A stretch of DNA of 64,000 nucleotides from Kumtagia sp964244725 (GCA_964244725.1 CAXTJQ010000010.1:94201-158200), one strand, 5' to 3'; positions 34,596-44,192 are shown, counted from the first letter of the stretch. Made by a program: numbers and translations. Notes: generated by a model from the sequence alone, not told the origin.

Positions 34596-36032
34596 ATGAC
34601 CGAACTGCACAAGAACCTGATCGACGGCGAATGGATCGGCGGCGACGCCGTCCCCAACGTCAACCCATCCGACACCGGCGATGTCGTCGGCGACTACGCG
34701 CGCGCCGGCGAGGCCGAGGCGAAGCAGGCGATCGCCGCCGCCAAGGCCGCCTTTCCGAAATGGTCCCGCTCCGGCTTGCTCGAACGCCACGCGATCCTGC
34801 GCAAGGCCTCCGACGAGATTTTGACGCGCAAGGACGAGATCGGACGCCTGCTGTCGCGCGAGGAGGGCAAGACCCTGCCCGAAGGCATCGGCGAGACGGT
34901 CCGCGCGGCGCAGATCTTCGACTTCTTCGCCGGCGAGGCGCTGCGCCTGACCGGCGAGACGGTGCCCTCCGTGCGGCCGGGCGTCGGCGTCGAGATGACG
35001 CGCGAGGCGGTCGGCGTCGTCGGCATCATCACGCCGTGGAACTTCCCGATCGCCATCCCCGCCTGGAAGCTCGCGCCGGCGCTCTGCCACGGCAACACCG
35101 TGGTGTTCAAGCCGGCCGATCTCGTGCCAGGCTGCTCCTGGGCGATCGTCGACATCCTGCACCGCGCCGGCCTTCCCAAGGGCGTCCTCAACCTCGTCAT
35201 GGGCAAGGGCTCGGTCGTCGGCCAGATCATTCTCGACAGCCCGGACGTCAACGCCATCACCTTTACCGGCTCGGTCGGCACCGGAAAACGCGTCGCGGCG
35301 GCATCCGTCGGCGTGATGCGCAAGTTCCAGCTCGAGATGGGCGGCAAGAATCCGCTCGTCGTGCTCGACGACGCGGACCTCGCCACCGCCGTAGATTGCG
35401 CGGTGAACGGCGCGTTCTTCTCGACCGGCCAGCGCTGCACGGCGTCCTCGCGCATCATCGTCCAGGATGGCATCCACGACGAATTCGTCGCGGCGGTGAC
35501 CCAGAAGCTGCAATCGCTCGTCGTCGACGATGCGCTGAAGCCGGGTACGCAGATCGGCCCGGTCGTCGACCAGGGCCAGCTCGACCAGGACGAAAAATAC
35601 ATCGCCATCGGCAAGGAGGAGGGCGCGACGCTGGCCTTCGGCGGCGAGCGGGTGGAACGGGCGACGCCCGGCTTCTACCTCCAGCCAGCGCTGTTCACCA
35701 ACGCGACCAATGCGATGCGGATTTCGCAAGAAGAGATTTTCGGCCCGGTGGCTTCGGTGATCCGCGCGAAAAATTACGACGAGGCGCTGGCGATGGCCAA
35801 CGACACGCCGTTCGGCCTGTCGTCGGGCATTGTCACGACCAGCCTGAAGCACGCGACGCATTTCAAGCGCAATTCGGAGGCTGGCATGGTGATGGTCAAC
35901 GTGCCGACGGCCGGCGTCGATTTCCACGTCCCGTTCGGCGGCCGCAAGGGCTCGTCCTTCGGTTCGCGCGAACAGGGCAAATACGCGGCCGAATTTTACA
36001 CGACGGTCAAGACGGCGTACACGCTGGCTTGA
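34596..36032 (+). CDS. xylA: 2-oxoglutarate semialdehyde dehydrogenase
   Basis: NAD(P)-dependent aldehyde dehydrogenase of 478 aa, the same length as Caulobacter XylA of the xylXABCD operon. Active-site residues are N149 (PWNF), E247 (LEMGGKNP) and C281 (GQRCTASSR). GGAAAG lies 6 nt upstream of the ATG at 34596, 15 nt after the upstream stop. The product feeds 2-oxoglutarate into the TCA cycle. The exact aldehyde cannot be read from sequence, but pairing with the FAH dehydratase strongly favours this role. Confidence 0.85.
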   Translation: MTELHKNLIDGEWIGGDAVPNVNPSDTGDVVGDYARAGEAEAKQAIAAAKAAFPKWSRSGLLERHAILRKASDEILTRKDEIGRLLSREEGKTLPEGIGETVRAAQIFDFFAGEALRLTGETVPSVRPGVGVEMTREAVGVVGIITPWNFPIAIPAWKLAPALCHGNTVVFKPADLVPGCSWAIVDILHRAGLPKGVLNLVMGKGSVVGQIILDSPDVNAITFTGSVGTGKRVAAASVGVMRKFQLEMGGKNPLVVLDDADLATAVDCAVNGAFFSTGQRCTASSRIIVQDGIHDEFVAAVTQKLQSLVVDDALKPGTQIGPVVDQGQLDQDEKYIAIGKEEGATLAFGGERVERATPGFYLQPALFTNATNAMRISQEEIFGPVASVIRAKNYDEALAMANDTPFGLSSGIVTTSLKHATHFKRNSEAGMVMVNVPTAGVDFHVPFGGRKGSSFGSREQGKYAAEFYTTVKTAYTLA

Positions 36033-36124
36033 ACCGGAGAACATGACGGCGCGCTCTTCCTTTCCAGCAAGGGACGCGCTGTCCTTCTACCTGTTATCAA
36101 ATCCTGCCGATCGCGCGAAACGCT

Positions 36125-36550
36125 TCAGGACGTGTCGTGCGACACGCCGATCAAGTCGAGGAAACGGCCTGGGGTCGGACGCATAGCGACGCCGGGTGCA
36201 AGCGCGACCGCCTCGCGCGGCGCGTGCGGCTCCGGGCCGCTTGCTTTGAGCGCGATATGCGCCACCAGCGCCGCGACGGCGCGAAGCCTTGCCGCAAGCT
36301 GGAGCAGGAGGTCCTTGCTCGTCAGGTCGATTCCGGGCGGCGCGGGCGTTTGCTCGCAGGCGTCGCAGCCGGCATCCGTCGGAATGGCGAGGAAGACCAG
36401 CATGGCGTTGTGGGCCGGCAGCAAGGTCGACAACATGAAGAGGCGCAGGGCGAGACTGCGCGACGCGGCCCGCTCGGCCGATGTGGCGAGGCTCAAAAGC
36501 AGCGCCACGATACGGGCCAGTACATGGTCGGTGTAGGGTGGTCTGGTCAT
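36125..36550 (-). CDS. Hypothetical protein with CDAC motif
   Basis: A 141-aa protein without a recognised family. The N-terminus is helical and Ala/Leu-rich (RIVALLLSLATSAERAASRSL and a hydrophobic stretch with LAIPTD). A C-D-A-C motif is near residue 62, and the C-terminal half is Pro/Ala-rich. Support for coding is a strong AGGAGAG 6 nt before the ATG at 36550. It is convergent with xylA across 92 bp. No function can be offered. Confidence 0.5.
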   Translation of the reverse strand: MTRPPYTDHVLARIVALLLSLATSAERAASRSLALRLFMLSTLLPAHNAMLVFLAIPTDAGCDACEQTPAPPGIDLTSKDLLLQLAARLRAVAALVAHIALKASGPEPHAPREAVALAPGVAMRPTPGRFLDLIGVSHDTS

Positions 36551-36938
36551 CGGGCGCTCTCCTTTCTTGCGAAGCAGTGTGGGGGACGCAAGAGGCGCGG
36601 GGATAAATCGGCGGCAAAAAACCTTCGAAAAAATAAGAAGCAGTTGATTTGAAGGGGAAATTTTTTAGGGCGCGGGAGAAAGTTTCCCCGCCTGTCCGAC
36701 CTGCACTTGTATTGGTCGTCAGAGAGCGACCCGTCCCTCCTCCTTTGGGGAGGGTGGCCCGCACGGCCGGGTGGGGTCGTCTCCATGGGCTCGGCGCTGT
36801 CTCGTTATTCTTGTGAAATTCATCACTAAGAACTGCCGAGCATTGTTTTGGCGACCCCACCGTCCTTCGGACCGCTTCGCGAGCCACACTCCCCGGACGG
36901 GGAGGGATTCTGGCGCCGTGTCGTCACCTTAGCCGTAG
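36551..36938. repeat. Non-coding 388-bp stretch with palindromic repeat units
   Basis: No gene is seen. The right half contains two inverted GC-rich units related to rhizobial intergenic palindromes: GGTGGGGTCG (36770-36779) pairs with CGACCCCACC (36852-36861), flanked by GGGGAGGG-type and CGGACGGGGAG arms. The part at 36600-36700 is A-rich (for example GAAAAAATAAGAAGC) and may hold the promoter of the hypothetical gene to the left. Confidence 0.6.
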
Positions 36939-38195
36939 CTAGGCCCATTCCCCCTGCCGCATGACGGGGATCGTCGAGCCGTCCGCCCGCATGCCGTCGA
37001 TGTCGATCCGGTCCGAACCGATCATCCAGTCGATGTGGATCAGGCTCTTGTTGCCGCCCTGGCGCGCGATCGCTTCCGGCGAGATCGTGTCGCCGCCCAG
37101 GAAGCACTTCGAATAGCACTGGCCGAGCGCGATGTGGCAGGCGGCGTTCTCGTCGAACAGCGTGTTGTAGAACAACAGCCCGCTCCTGGAGATCGGCGAC
37201 GAGTGCGGCACCAGCGCCACTTCGCCGAGACGGCGCGCGCCCTCGTCGGTGTCGAGCACCTTGTTCAAAACCTCTTCCCCGCGCGTCGCCTTGGCCTCGA
37301 CGATGCGGCCGGCCTCGAATTTGACCTGGATGTCTTCGATCAGCGTACCCTGATGCGAGAGCGGCTTGGTGCTGCTCACATGCCCGTCGACCCGCTGCGC
37401 ATGCGGCGTGGTGAAGACCTCCTCGGTGGGGATGTTCGGGTTGCAGGTGACGCCGTTCTTGGCGGTCGACGCGCCGCCATGCCATTCGTGGCCGTCGGCG
37501 AGCCCGACCGTGAGGTCGGAGCCCGGCCCGGTGAAATGCAGCGCGGCGAAGCGTTCGCCGTTCAGCCAGGCCGTGCGTTCGCGCAGCGCAGCGTTGTGGT
37601 CCCGCCAGGCGCTCACGGGATCGTCGCGGTCGACGCGCGAGGCGGCGAAGATCGCGTCGGCGAGCTTGGCCACCGCGATGTCCTCCGGATCGTTCGGAAA
37701 GACCAGCCTCGCCCAGGATGCGCCGGGAAAGGCGATGATGTTCCAGTTGATGTCGAAGCCGGCGATCTTCTCCAGCGCCGGCTGATAGGCGATCGAATTC
37801 GCCTTGTTGGCGCGCGACACCTTGGCCGGGTCTTCGTGCGCCAGCAGCATCGGATTGTCGCCGACGATGGCGAGCCGGGCCGCGTTGCCGTCGAATGCCC
37901 TGGCGATGCCCTCGTAGAGCCAGCCCGGCGCGCGGTCGAAACCGGCGTCACGGCTGTGGCGATAGCGCGACAGCGAAATCTCCTCGTCGGCGAAGAACGG
38001 CGTGACCAGCCCCGCGCCGGCCTTGTAGGCATGCTCGGCGATGCGGCGCACCAGCGGCAGGGCGGCGACCGGACCGGTCAGCACCAGATCCTGCCCCTCC
38101 TGCAACTGCAGTCCGATCTTCACGGCGACCTCCGCCAGCCGGTCGAGTTTTTGCGGATCGACGGCGGCCGACACGGCGCCGGGTTGAGCGTTCAT
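36939..38195 (-). CDS. M29-family (thermophilic-type) aminopeptidase
   Basis: A 418-aa cytoplasmic metallopeptidase of family M29 (AmpS/AmpT type). The expected metal ligands are visible in order: Glu in NIPTEEVFTTP, Glu in LGEVALV, His in ENAACHIALG, and His/Asp in LIHIDWMIG. The ATG at 38195 follows AGGACGACC; the longer upstream frame has no ribosome site. It likely trims N-terminal residues from peptides. No operon partner is apparent; the next gene is divergent. Confidence 0.92.
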   Translation of the reverse strand: MNAQPGAVSAAVDPQKLDRLAEVAVKIGLQLQEGQDLVLTGPVAALPLVRRIAEHAYKAGAGLVTPFFADEEISLSRYRHSRDAGFDRAPGWLYEGIARAFDGNAARLAIVGDNPMLLAHEDPAKVSRANKANSIAYQPALEKIAGFDINWNIIAFPGASWARLVFPNDPEDIAVAKLADAIFAASRVDRDDPVSAWRDHNAALRERTAWLNGERFAALHFTGPGSDLTVGLADGHEWHGGASTAKNGVTCNPNIPTEEVFTTPHAQRVDGHVSSTKPLSHQGTLIEDIQVKFEAGRIVEAKATRGEEVLNKVLDTDEGARRLGEVALVPHSSPISRSGLLFYNTLFDENAACHIALGQCYSKCFLGGDTISPEAIARQGGNKSLIHIDWMIGSDRIDIDGMRADGSTIPVMRQGEWA

Positions 38196-38332
38196 TGTGG
38201 TCGTCCTGTGGTTCGAACTCGCCGTTACATAGCCTGCGCGAGGCGATCTTTCCACCATGGCGGGGATCGCGCCTCGCGGCTGGTCCAATGAAACCCGGTT
38301 GTACCGCACTGCAACAATCCTATGGTGCCGCC

Positions 38333-39508
38333 ATGCCCGTCCGCCCGACCGTCTCGCCCCTCCGCAATGCCTTCGGCGGCCTGATCGCCATGGCCGTCTG
38401 CATGGGAATCGGTCGCTTCATCTATACGCTGATCCTGCCCGGCATGATCGGCGAACTCGGTCTCTCCGCGTCCGACGCCGGCCTGATCGCCTCGGCCAAC
38501 TATCTCGGCTATCTCGCCGGCGCGATCGGCGCCGCGGGCCGATGGGCGCATGGCCGCGAACGGAGCGTGATGCTTGCCAGCCTGCTGGCCAGCACGGTGC
38601 TGTGCGCCGCGATGGGCGTAAGCGACAGCATGACCGTCTTCATCGTCGTCCGTTTCCTGGCCGGCGTCGCCAGCGCCTTCGCCATGATCTTCATGACCAG
38701 CATCCTGTTCAGCCATCTCAGCGCGGCCGACCGCGGCGAGTACCAGTCGATCCAGTTCATCGGCGTCGGCGTCGGCATCCTCTCATCCTCGGTCATGATG
38801 GCCGCCCTGCTGAGCTACGGCGCGGGATGGCGATATGGCTGGCTCGGCGCGGGGCTTCTTTCGGCCATCGGCTTCGCCGCGGTCCGGCTGATGGTCGACC
38901 GGGTAGAGGCGACCGACGCCGACGCGGCCCACGAGCCCGACATCGCCTGGAGCCGGCCGCTGGCTCTGATGACGTCCGCCTACGGGCTGTTCGGACTGGG
39001 CTACGTCGTCACGGCCACCTTCCTGATCGCGATCGTGCGCCAGAACGGCTTCGACCGGCTGTTCGAGGCGCAGGTGTGGGCGGTGACGGGCCTCGCCGTC
39101 ATCCCGTCCGTCTTTTTCTGGGGCGCGATCGCGAAACGGACAAGCCGCGCCACGGTGTTCGCGATCGGCAGCGTGGTCGAGGCGGTCGGCGTGGCGGCGA
39201 GCATCGCCGTCGGCGGCAAGGCCGGGCCGCTGATCGCCGCTGTCCTGCTTGGCGGGACGTTCGTCGCGATCACGGCGATCGGCATCCTCGCCGGCCGCGC
39301 GCTCGCGCCGCGCTCGGCCCGGCGGGTCGTCGCTACCATGACGATCGCGCTCGGCGTCGGCCAGATCGTCGGGCCGGTCGCGGCCGGCTTCCTCACCGAA
39401 CACTCCGGCAACTACATCGTCGCGTCGGCCGGCGCGGCGCTGGTTCTGATAGCCTGCGCCATCGTGAGCCACCTTTCCGGCCGGACGCCAAATTCGCCAC
39501 GATTATAG
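38333..39508 (+). CDS. YbfB/YjiJ-family MFS transporter
   Basis: A 391-aa, about 12-helix transporter. The N-terminal AVCMGIGRFIYTLILPGMIGELGLSASDAGLIASANYLGYL pattern is diagnostic for the YbfB/YjiJ subgroup. The start is taken at ATG 38333; an in-frame ATG at 38288 is an alternative, neither with a strong ribosome site. The substrate is unknown. It is divergent from the M29 peptidase. Confidence 0.85.
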   Translation: MPVRPTVSPLRNAFGGLIAMAVCMGIGRFIYTLILPGMIGELGLSASDAGLIASANYLGYLAGAIGAAGRWAHGRERSVMLASLLASTVLCAAMGVSDSMTVFIVVRFLAGVASAFAMIFMTSILFSHLSAADRGEYQSIQFIGVGVGILSSSVMMAALLSYGAGWRYGWLGAGLLSAIGFAAVRLMVDRVEATDADAAHEPDIAWSRPLALMTSAYGLFGLGYVVTATFLIAIVRQNGFDRLFEAQVWAVTGLAVIPSVFFWGAIAKRTSRATVFAIGSVVEAVGVAASIAVGGKAGPLIAAVLLGGTFVAITAIGILAGRALAPRSARRVVATMTIALGVGQIVGPVAAGFLTEHSGNYIVASAGAALVLIACAIVSHLSGRTPNSPRL

Positions 39509-39607
39509 CGTGTCTGCCGCCAGCCGCGGCATCCTGGTCGTTTTCTTTCGCCGCGAAGTGTGACTCTATGCGCGGCGCTTCAAAGCCCGGGCGACAAGGA
39601 AACCTCC

Positions 39608-40870
39608 GTGTTCGTATCGTTTTTTCCACGGCCGAAACTGTTCTTCGGCTCGGCGGCGGTGTGGAGCCTCGCGGCGATCTTCTTCTGGTTTTTCGGCGGC
39701 GACCGCCTCGGCGGTCTGATCGGTCTGCCCGCAGCCGCGTCGGACGCACCGCCGATCGTCGGCATTTCCGTATTCTGGTCCACGCCCTTCTTGTGGTTCT
39801 ACGTCTATTTCGCGCTGCTGGTCGCGCTCTTCTACGGATTTTGGGCCTGGTTCTCGCCGCATCCATGGCAGAACTGGTCGATCCTGGTGACTGCCGTCAT
39901 CCTGTTTTTGATCTACTTCAACGTCCAGGTCAGCGTTGCGGTCAATAATTGGTACGGCCCGTTCTTCGACTATGTCCAGGGCCTGATGTCCGGCACGACG
40001 CAATCGACGGCAGCGGAATTCTACCGTGGCCAGGCAAGCTTCGCCTGGCTGGCGCTGATCGGCATGAATGTGTCCGTGGTCAACGCCTTCATCGTCAGCC
40101 ACTGGATTTTCCGCTGGCGAACGGCGATCAACAACTACTTCATGGCTCACTGGACCGAATTGCGTCACATCGAGGGCGCGTCGCAGCGCATCCAGGAAGA
40201 TACGATGCGATTCTCGACGATCATGGAAGATTTGGGATCGACCTTCGTCCAGTCGATCATGACGTTGATCGCGTTTCTTCCGGTGCTGATCCAGTTGCAG
40301 ACTCACATCACCGAACTGCCGATCATCGGGGAAGTCAAGCAGCCTCTCGTCGTGGCGGCGATAGCTTGGTGCGTCTTCGGGACGCTGTCCGTCATGCTTG
40401 CGGGCTACAAATTGCCCGGATTGCAGTTTCGCAATCAGCGCGTCGAAGCGGCTTATCGCAAGGAACTCGTCTACGGCGAGGATCACGAGGATCGCGCTCA
40501 GCCAGCCACCACCGCTGAACTCTTCGAGAATGTCCGCAGGAACTATTTCCGGCTTTATTTCCACTATATTTATTTCAACGTCGTGCGCTATACCTACCTG
40601 CAGGCCGACAATATCTTCTCTTTCATTATCCTCGGGCCGTCGCTCGTCGCGCACAAGATCACCTTCGGAACGCTCAACCAGATATCGAACGCCTTCGGCC
40701 GGGTTACCGGTTCGTTTCAGTTCCTGCTGAACTCCTGGTCGACCATCGTGGAGCTGCAGTCGGTCCACAAACGCCTGCGCGCCTTCGAGGCGACGATCCA
40801 TGACGAGCCGCTGCCGGAACTCGACCAGCGCTACCTCGAACGGCGCGAGCTTGCGACGGACAGGGATTGA
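39608..40870 (+). CDS. bacA: SbmA/BacA-family peptide transporter
   Basis: Inner-membrane proton-driven peptide importer; rhizobial BacA is needed for survival against host antimicrobial peptides. The GTG at 39608 with AAGGA 7 nt upstream gives a 420-aa protein beginning with VFVSFFPRPKLFF-type sequence, the normal start and length of BacA. WNNWYGPFFDYVQGL-like and FRWRTAINNYFMAHWTELRHIEGASQRIQED segments are family signatures. Unlike ABCD-type relatives it lacks an ATPase domain. It ends 31 bp before the convergent deacetylase. Confidence 0.93.
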   Translation: MFVSFFPRPKLFFGSAAVWSLAAIFFWFFGGDRLGGLIGLPAAASDAPPIVGISVFWSTPFLWFYVYFALLVALFYGFWAWFSPHPWQNWSILVTAVILFLIYFNVQVSVAVNNWYGPFFDYVQGLMSGTTQSTAAEFYRGQASFAWLALIGMNVSVVNAFIVSHWIFRWRTAINNYFMAHWTELRHIEGASQRIQEDTMRFSTIMEDLGSTFVQSIMTLIAFLPVLIQLQTHITELPIIGEVKQPLVVAAIAWCVFGTLSVMLAGYKLPGLQFRNQRVEAAYRKELVYGEDHEDRAQPATTAELFENVRRNYFRLYFHYIYFNVVRYTYLQADNIFSFIILGPSLVAHKITFGTLNQISNAFGRVTGSFQFLLNSWSTIVELQSVHKRLRAFEATIHDEPLPELDQRYLERRELATDRD

Positions 40871-40901
40871 GAGTGGAATTGATCGACATGCCGTGGCGCG
40901 C

Positions 40902-41921
40902 TCAACCGCCGAAGGTGGCGCCCTTCGCCGGCTCGGTGGGCTTTCGCCGCGCGACATAGTCCGCATAGCTGATGCAGTCGACATCGGCGCGTTGGCAGAC
41001 ATCGCCCGCGAAGCGTTCGAGCGCCCGCCAGTAGGCGCCGCCGTTCATCAGCACGAAATGAAAGCCGATCTGCAGCGGGACTCGCGCGCCGTGATACTGC
41101 GCGTCGAAGGCGGCCCGGAACGCGGCGAGCGCCCGGTGCTCGAACGCGGCGCCCGCGTCGGGCCGCTCGACGCCGCCGGAGTGGCGGACGAAGAGGTTGT
41201 AGTCCATCGCGATGACCGGACGCGCCGCCGGTCCTTCCGGAATCTGCGGCAGCGAGAAGCGCATCACGCCATCGGTCGCATCCGGCTCGACCGGCCCCCG
41301 CGAGACGCGGCTCGCGTCGTAGCGCAAGCCGCTGCCGGCCTCCGCGCGCTTGAGGGCCTTGCCTGCGGAGAGATAGGGCGCGCGGAAACCGATGACCGAG
41401 CCATCCGCGAACGCCGACCAGCCGCTTGGCTGGCCGGCCGGCCCGTTGATCGTCCAGGCGTCGCGCAGGATCGTGCGGAACGCGGAAAATTCCTGTCGCC
41501 ACTGCGCCACGGTCCAGTCCTTGCCGTCGAAATGGCCGCAGCCATGGCTGGCGATGTCGTGGCCCTCGAGATGCGCGAGCCAGATCTGCCACAGCCGCGC
41601 TGTGATCTCCGTCGGCGAGCGCGCGAAGCCGACATTCGAGCGTCCGGCCGATTTGCCCGGCGGGCGGTACGCGGTCCTGGTTTCGGGCGACAGCAGGAAC
41701 ACGCAGGACAGGAAATAGGTGAAGTGCGCGCCGGTTCTGGTCGCGAGGTCGCGGCTGCGATGCCATAGCGCCAGATCGTGCGCGCCGTCGAAGGAGATGA
41801 TGACGACCTGATGCGGCCTCGCCGGTGCGTCCGCGGCCGCCGGGATGCCGGCTGCGAGACACGGCAAGGCGGCGGCGAACGCCGCGAGTCCGAACGAACG
41901 CGGCAAGGAAGACGAACGCAT
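40902..41921 (-). CDS. Exported polysaccharide deacetylase-like protein
   Basis: A 339-aa protein with a signal peptide (cleavage near residue 30) and a NodB-like barrel. The catalytic Asp motif reads ISFDGAHD instead of TFDDG, and the metal-histidine motif is GHDIASHGCGHFDG. GFRAPYLSAG provides the conserved Arg. Probably acts on envelope or external polysaccharide, but the atypical motif leaves substrate and activity uncertain. Confidence 0.82.
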   Translation of the reverse strand: MRSSSLPRSFGLAAFAAALPCLAAGIPAAADAPARPHQVVIISFDGAHDLALWHRSRDLATRTGAHFTYFLSCVFLLSPETRTAYRPPGKSAGRSNVGFARSPTEITARLWQIWLAHLEGHDIASHGCGHFDGKDWTVAQWRQEFSAFRTILRDAWTINGPAGQPSGWSAFADGSVIGFRAPYLSAGKALKRAEAGSGLRYDASRVSRGPVEPDATDGVMRFSLPQIPEGPAARPVIAMDYNLFVRHSGGVERPDAGAAFEHRALAAFRAAFDAQYHGARVPLQIGFHFVLMNGGAYWRALERFAGDVCQRADVDCISYADYVARRKPTEPAKGATFGG

Positions 41922-42099
41922 GGGCGACTGCTGAACCGGTTGGCGAAGGCGATGGTCGATACGGGCGGAATGTGGCGGGGTTCCGGGCGGACGCCCCGAT
42001 TGTGGCGCAAACCTCTTCCATGGCGGTAAATATCCGCTACAAGGCGCTCACAAAAGAGCGCCGCGCACACGCACCGCCGGCCGGGATTGATTGCAAGCC

Positions 42100-42765
42100 A
42101 TGTCGAACGACAGCTTTGTCCGCGAGGTCAACGAGGAAATCCGCCAGGATCGCGCCCGCATGCTGTGGGACCGCTACGGCGTGGCGGCGCTCGGCGCGGC
42201 CGCGGCCGTCATTCTCGCGACCGCCGCCTATATCGGCTACGACTATTGGCAGCAATCGCGGGCCAACGCCTCCGGCGACCGGTTTTCCTCCGCGCTGACG
42301 CTCGCCAATGGCGGCAAGGCCGACGAGGCGCTCGCCGCCTTGAAGGCGCTTGAGGCCGACGGCTACGGCGCCTACCCGCTGCTGGCCCGCATGCGCGCGG
42401 CGACCGTCCTGGCCGACAAGGGCGACATCAAGGGCGCGGTCGCCGAGTTCGACGCCGTGGCCGCCGACGGGTCCATCCCGCAGGCCATCCGCGACATGGC
42501 GCGGCTGCGCGCCGGCTATCTTCTGGTCGACGATGGCGGCTACGAGGAGGTCTCGGCGCGCGTCGAAGTGCTGTCCGACGACGCCAACGCGCTGCGCCAC
42601 TCGGCGCGCGAGGCGCTCGGCCTTTCGGCCTGGAAGAACGGCAAGGCGGCCGACGCGCTCAAGCTTTTCGACCAGATCGCCGCCGACGACGCCGCGCCGC
42701 GCAACGCCCGCGAGCGCGCCACGACGATGACCGGGCTGATCCGCGGCGCCGGCCCCGCGTCTTGA
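42100..42765 (+). CDS. YfgM-like tetratricopeptide membrane protein
   Basis: A 221-aa protein with a cytoplasmic N-terminus (DSFVREVNEEIRQDRAR), one transmembrane helix (about 29-48) and periplasmic TPR-like repeats (for example GGKADEALAALKAL and GDIKGAVAEFDAV). It matches the alphaproteobacterial TPR_21/YfgM-type protein usually encoded just before der. The ATG at 42100 is used; an in-frame TTG 9 nt upstream is possible. Its stop overlaps der. Likely role: periplasmic chaperone or envelope quality control, by analogy. Confidence 0.87.
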   Translation: MSNDSFVREVNEEIRQDRARMLWDRYGVAALGAAAAVILATAAYIGYDYWQQSRANASGDRFSSALTLANGGKADEALAALKALEADGYGAYPLLARMRAATVLADKGDIKGAVAEFDAVAADGSIPQAIRDMARLRAGYLLVDDGGYEEVSARVEVLSDDANALRHSAREALGLSAWKNGKAADALKLFDQIAADDAAPRNARERATTMTGLIRGAGPAS

Positions 42766-44192
42766 GCTTCAAGCTCGCCATCATCGGCCGGCCGAACGTC
42801 GGCAAATCGACGCTTTTCAACCGTCTCGCCGGCCGCAAGCTGGCGCTGGTCGACGACACGCCGGGCGTGACGCGCGACCGCCGCGTCCATGCCGCCAAGC
42901 TCTACGATCTCGAATTCGACGCGGTCGACACGGCGGGCTTCGAGACCGCCGCGCCCGAAACGCTGCAGGGCCGCATGCGCCGGCAGACCGACATCGCCAT
43001 CCGCGAAGCCGACATCATCGTCTTCATGGTCGACGCCCGCTCGGGCCTGCTGCCCGACGACCGCGCCTTCGCCGACATCGTGCGCCGCGCCGGCAAGCCC
43101 GTGGTGCTCGCCGCCAACAAATCCGAATCGCGCGCCTCGGAAAGCGGTCTTCTCGACGCCTGGGAGGCCGGGCTCGGCGAGCCGGTCGCGATTTCCGCCG
43201 AGCATGGCCAGGGCATGCCCGATCTGCGCGACGCCATCGTCGAGGCGCTCGGCCAGGACATCTGTTTCCCCAAGGAGGCCGAGGAACAGGACGACATAGC
43301 CGAGAGCGACGTGCTGATCGGCGAGGACATCCTCGATCCGGACGCGGAAGTCGCCTATGACGACGCCAAGCCCATGCGCATCGCCGTGGTCGGCCGGCCC
43401 AATGCCGGCAAGTCGACGCTGATCAACGCGCTGATCGGCGAGGAGCGCCTGCTGACCGGCCCGGAGGCCGGCATCACGCGCGATTCGATATCGGTCGACT
43501 GGGAATGGCGCGGCCGGGCCATCAAGCTGTTCGACACGGCCGGCATGCGCCGCAAGGCGCGCGTCCAGGAAAAGCTCGAGAAGATGTCGGTCGCCGACGG
43601 TTTCCGGGCGATCAAGTTCGCCGAGGTCGTCATCGTCGTCTTCGACGCGACCATCCCGTTCGAGAAGCAGGATCTGCAGATCGCCGACCTGATCGTGCGC
43701 GAGGGCCGCGCGCTGGTCATCGCCTTCAACAAATGGGACATGATCGACGAGCCGCAGAAGGTGCTGGCCGAGTTGCGCGAAAAGACCGAGCGCCTGCTGC
43801 CGCAGGTGCGCGGCCTTCGCGCCATTCCGATTTCGGGCGAGACGGGCCGAGGCCTCGACAAGCTGATGGAGGCGATCCTCGAAACGCACCGAGTCTGGAA
43901 CGGCCGCGTCTCGACCGGCAAGCTCAACCGCTGGCTGGAAGGCATTCTGGCCCACCATCCGCCGCCCGCCGTCGCGGGCCGCCGCCTCAAGGTGAAATAC
44001 ATCACGCAGATCAAGACCCGGCCGCCGGGCTTCGTCGTCTCGTGCTCGCGCCCCGACGCGATGCCGCAATCCTATGCCCGCTATCTGACCAACAGCCTGC
44101 GCGAGTCCTTCGACATGCCGGGCGTTCCGATCCGCATCGCGTTCAAGGCGTCCGACAACCCCTACGCCGACCGCGCCAAAAGGCGGCATTAG
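42762..44192 (+). CDS. der: GTPase Der (EngA)
   Basis: Essential double-GTPase for 50S ribosome assembly. The 476-aa protein has two G domains with G1 motifs GRPNVGKST (9-17) and GRPNAGKST (about 209-217), G3 DTAGFE and DTAGMR, and a C-terminal KH-like domain. The only suitable start is TTG at 42762, which overlaps the upstream stop as TTGA; the resulting N-terminus (SFKLAIIGRPNVGKST) matches other Der proteins exactly in length. Initiation probably depends on coupling. Confidence 0.96.
   Translation: MSFKLAIIGRPNVGKSTLFNRLAGRKLALVDDTPGVTRDRRVHAAKLYDLEFDAVDTAGFETAAPETLQGRMRRQTDIAIREADIIVFMVDARSGLLPDDRAFADIVRRAGKPVVLAANKSESRASESGLLDAWEAGLGEPVAISAEHGQGMPDLRDAIVEALGQDICFPKEAEEQDDIAESDVLIGEDILDPDAEVAYDDAKPMRIAVVGRPNAGKSTLINALIGEERLLTGPEAGITRDSISVDWEWRGRAIKLFDTAGMRRKARVQEKLEKMSVADGFRAIKFAEVVIVVFDATIPFEKQDLQIADLIVREGRALVIAFNKWDMIDEPQKVLAELREKTERLLPQVRGLRAIPISGETGRGLDKLMEAILETHRVWNGRVSTGKLNRWLEGILAHHPPPAVAGRRLKVKYITQIKTRPPGFVVSCSRPDAMPQSYARYLTNSLRESFDMPGVPIRIAFKASDNPYADRAKRRH

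Noticed and set aside
33435..36044. An 869-codon open frame on the minus strand opposite xylX and xylA
   Set aside because: It mirrors codon structure of two clear enzymes on the plus strand, is rich in Arg/Asp/His/Gly as expected of antisense frames at high GC, and has no recognisable domain.
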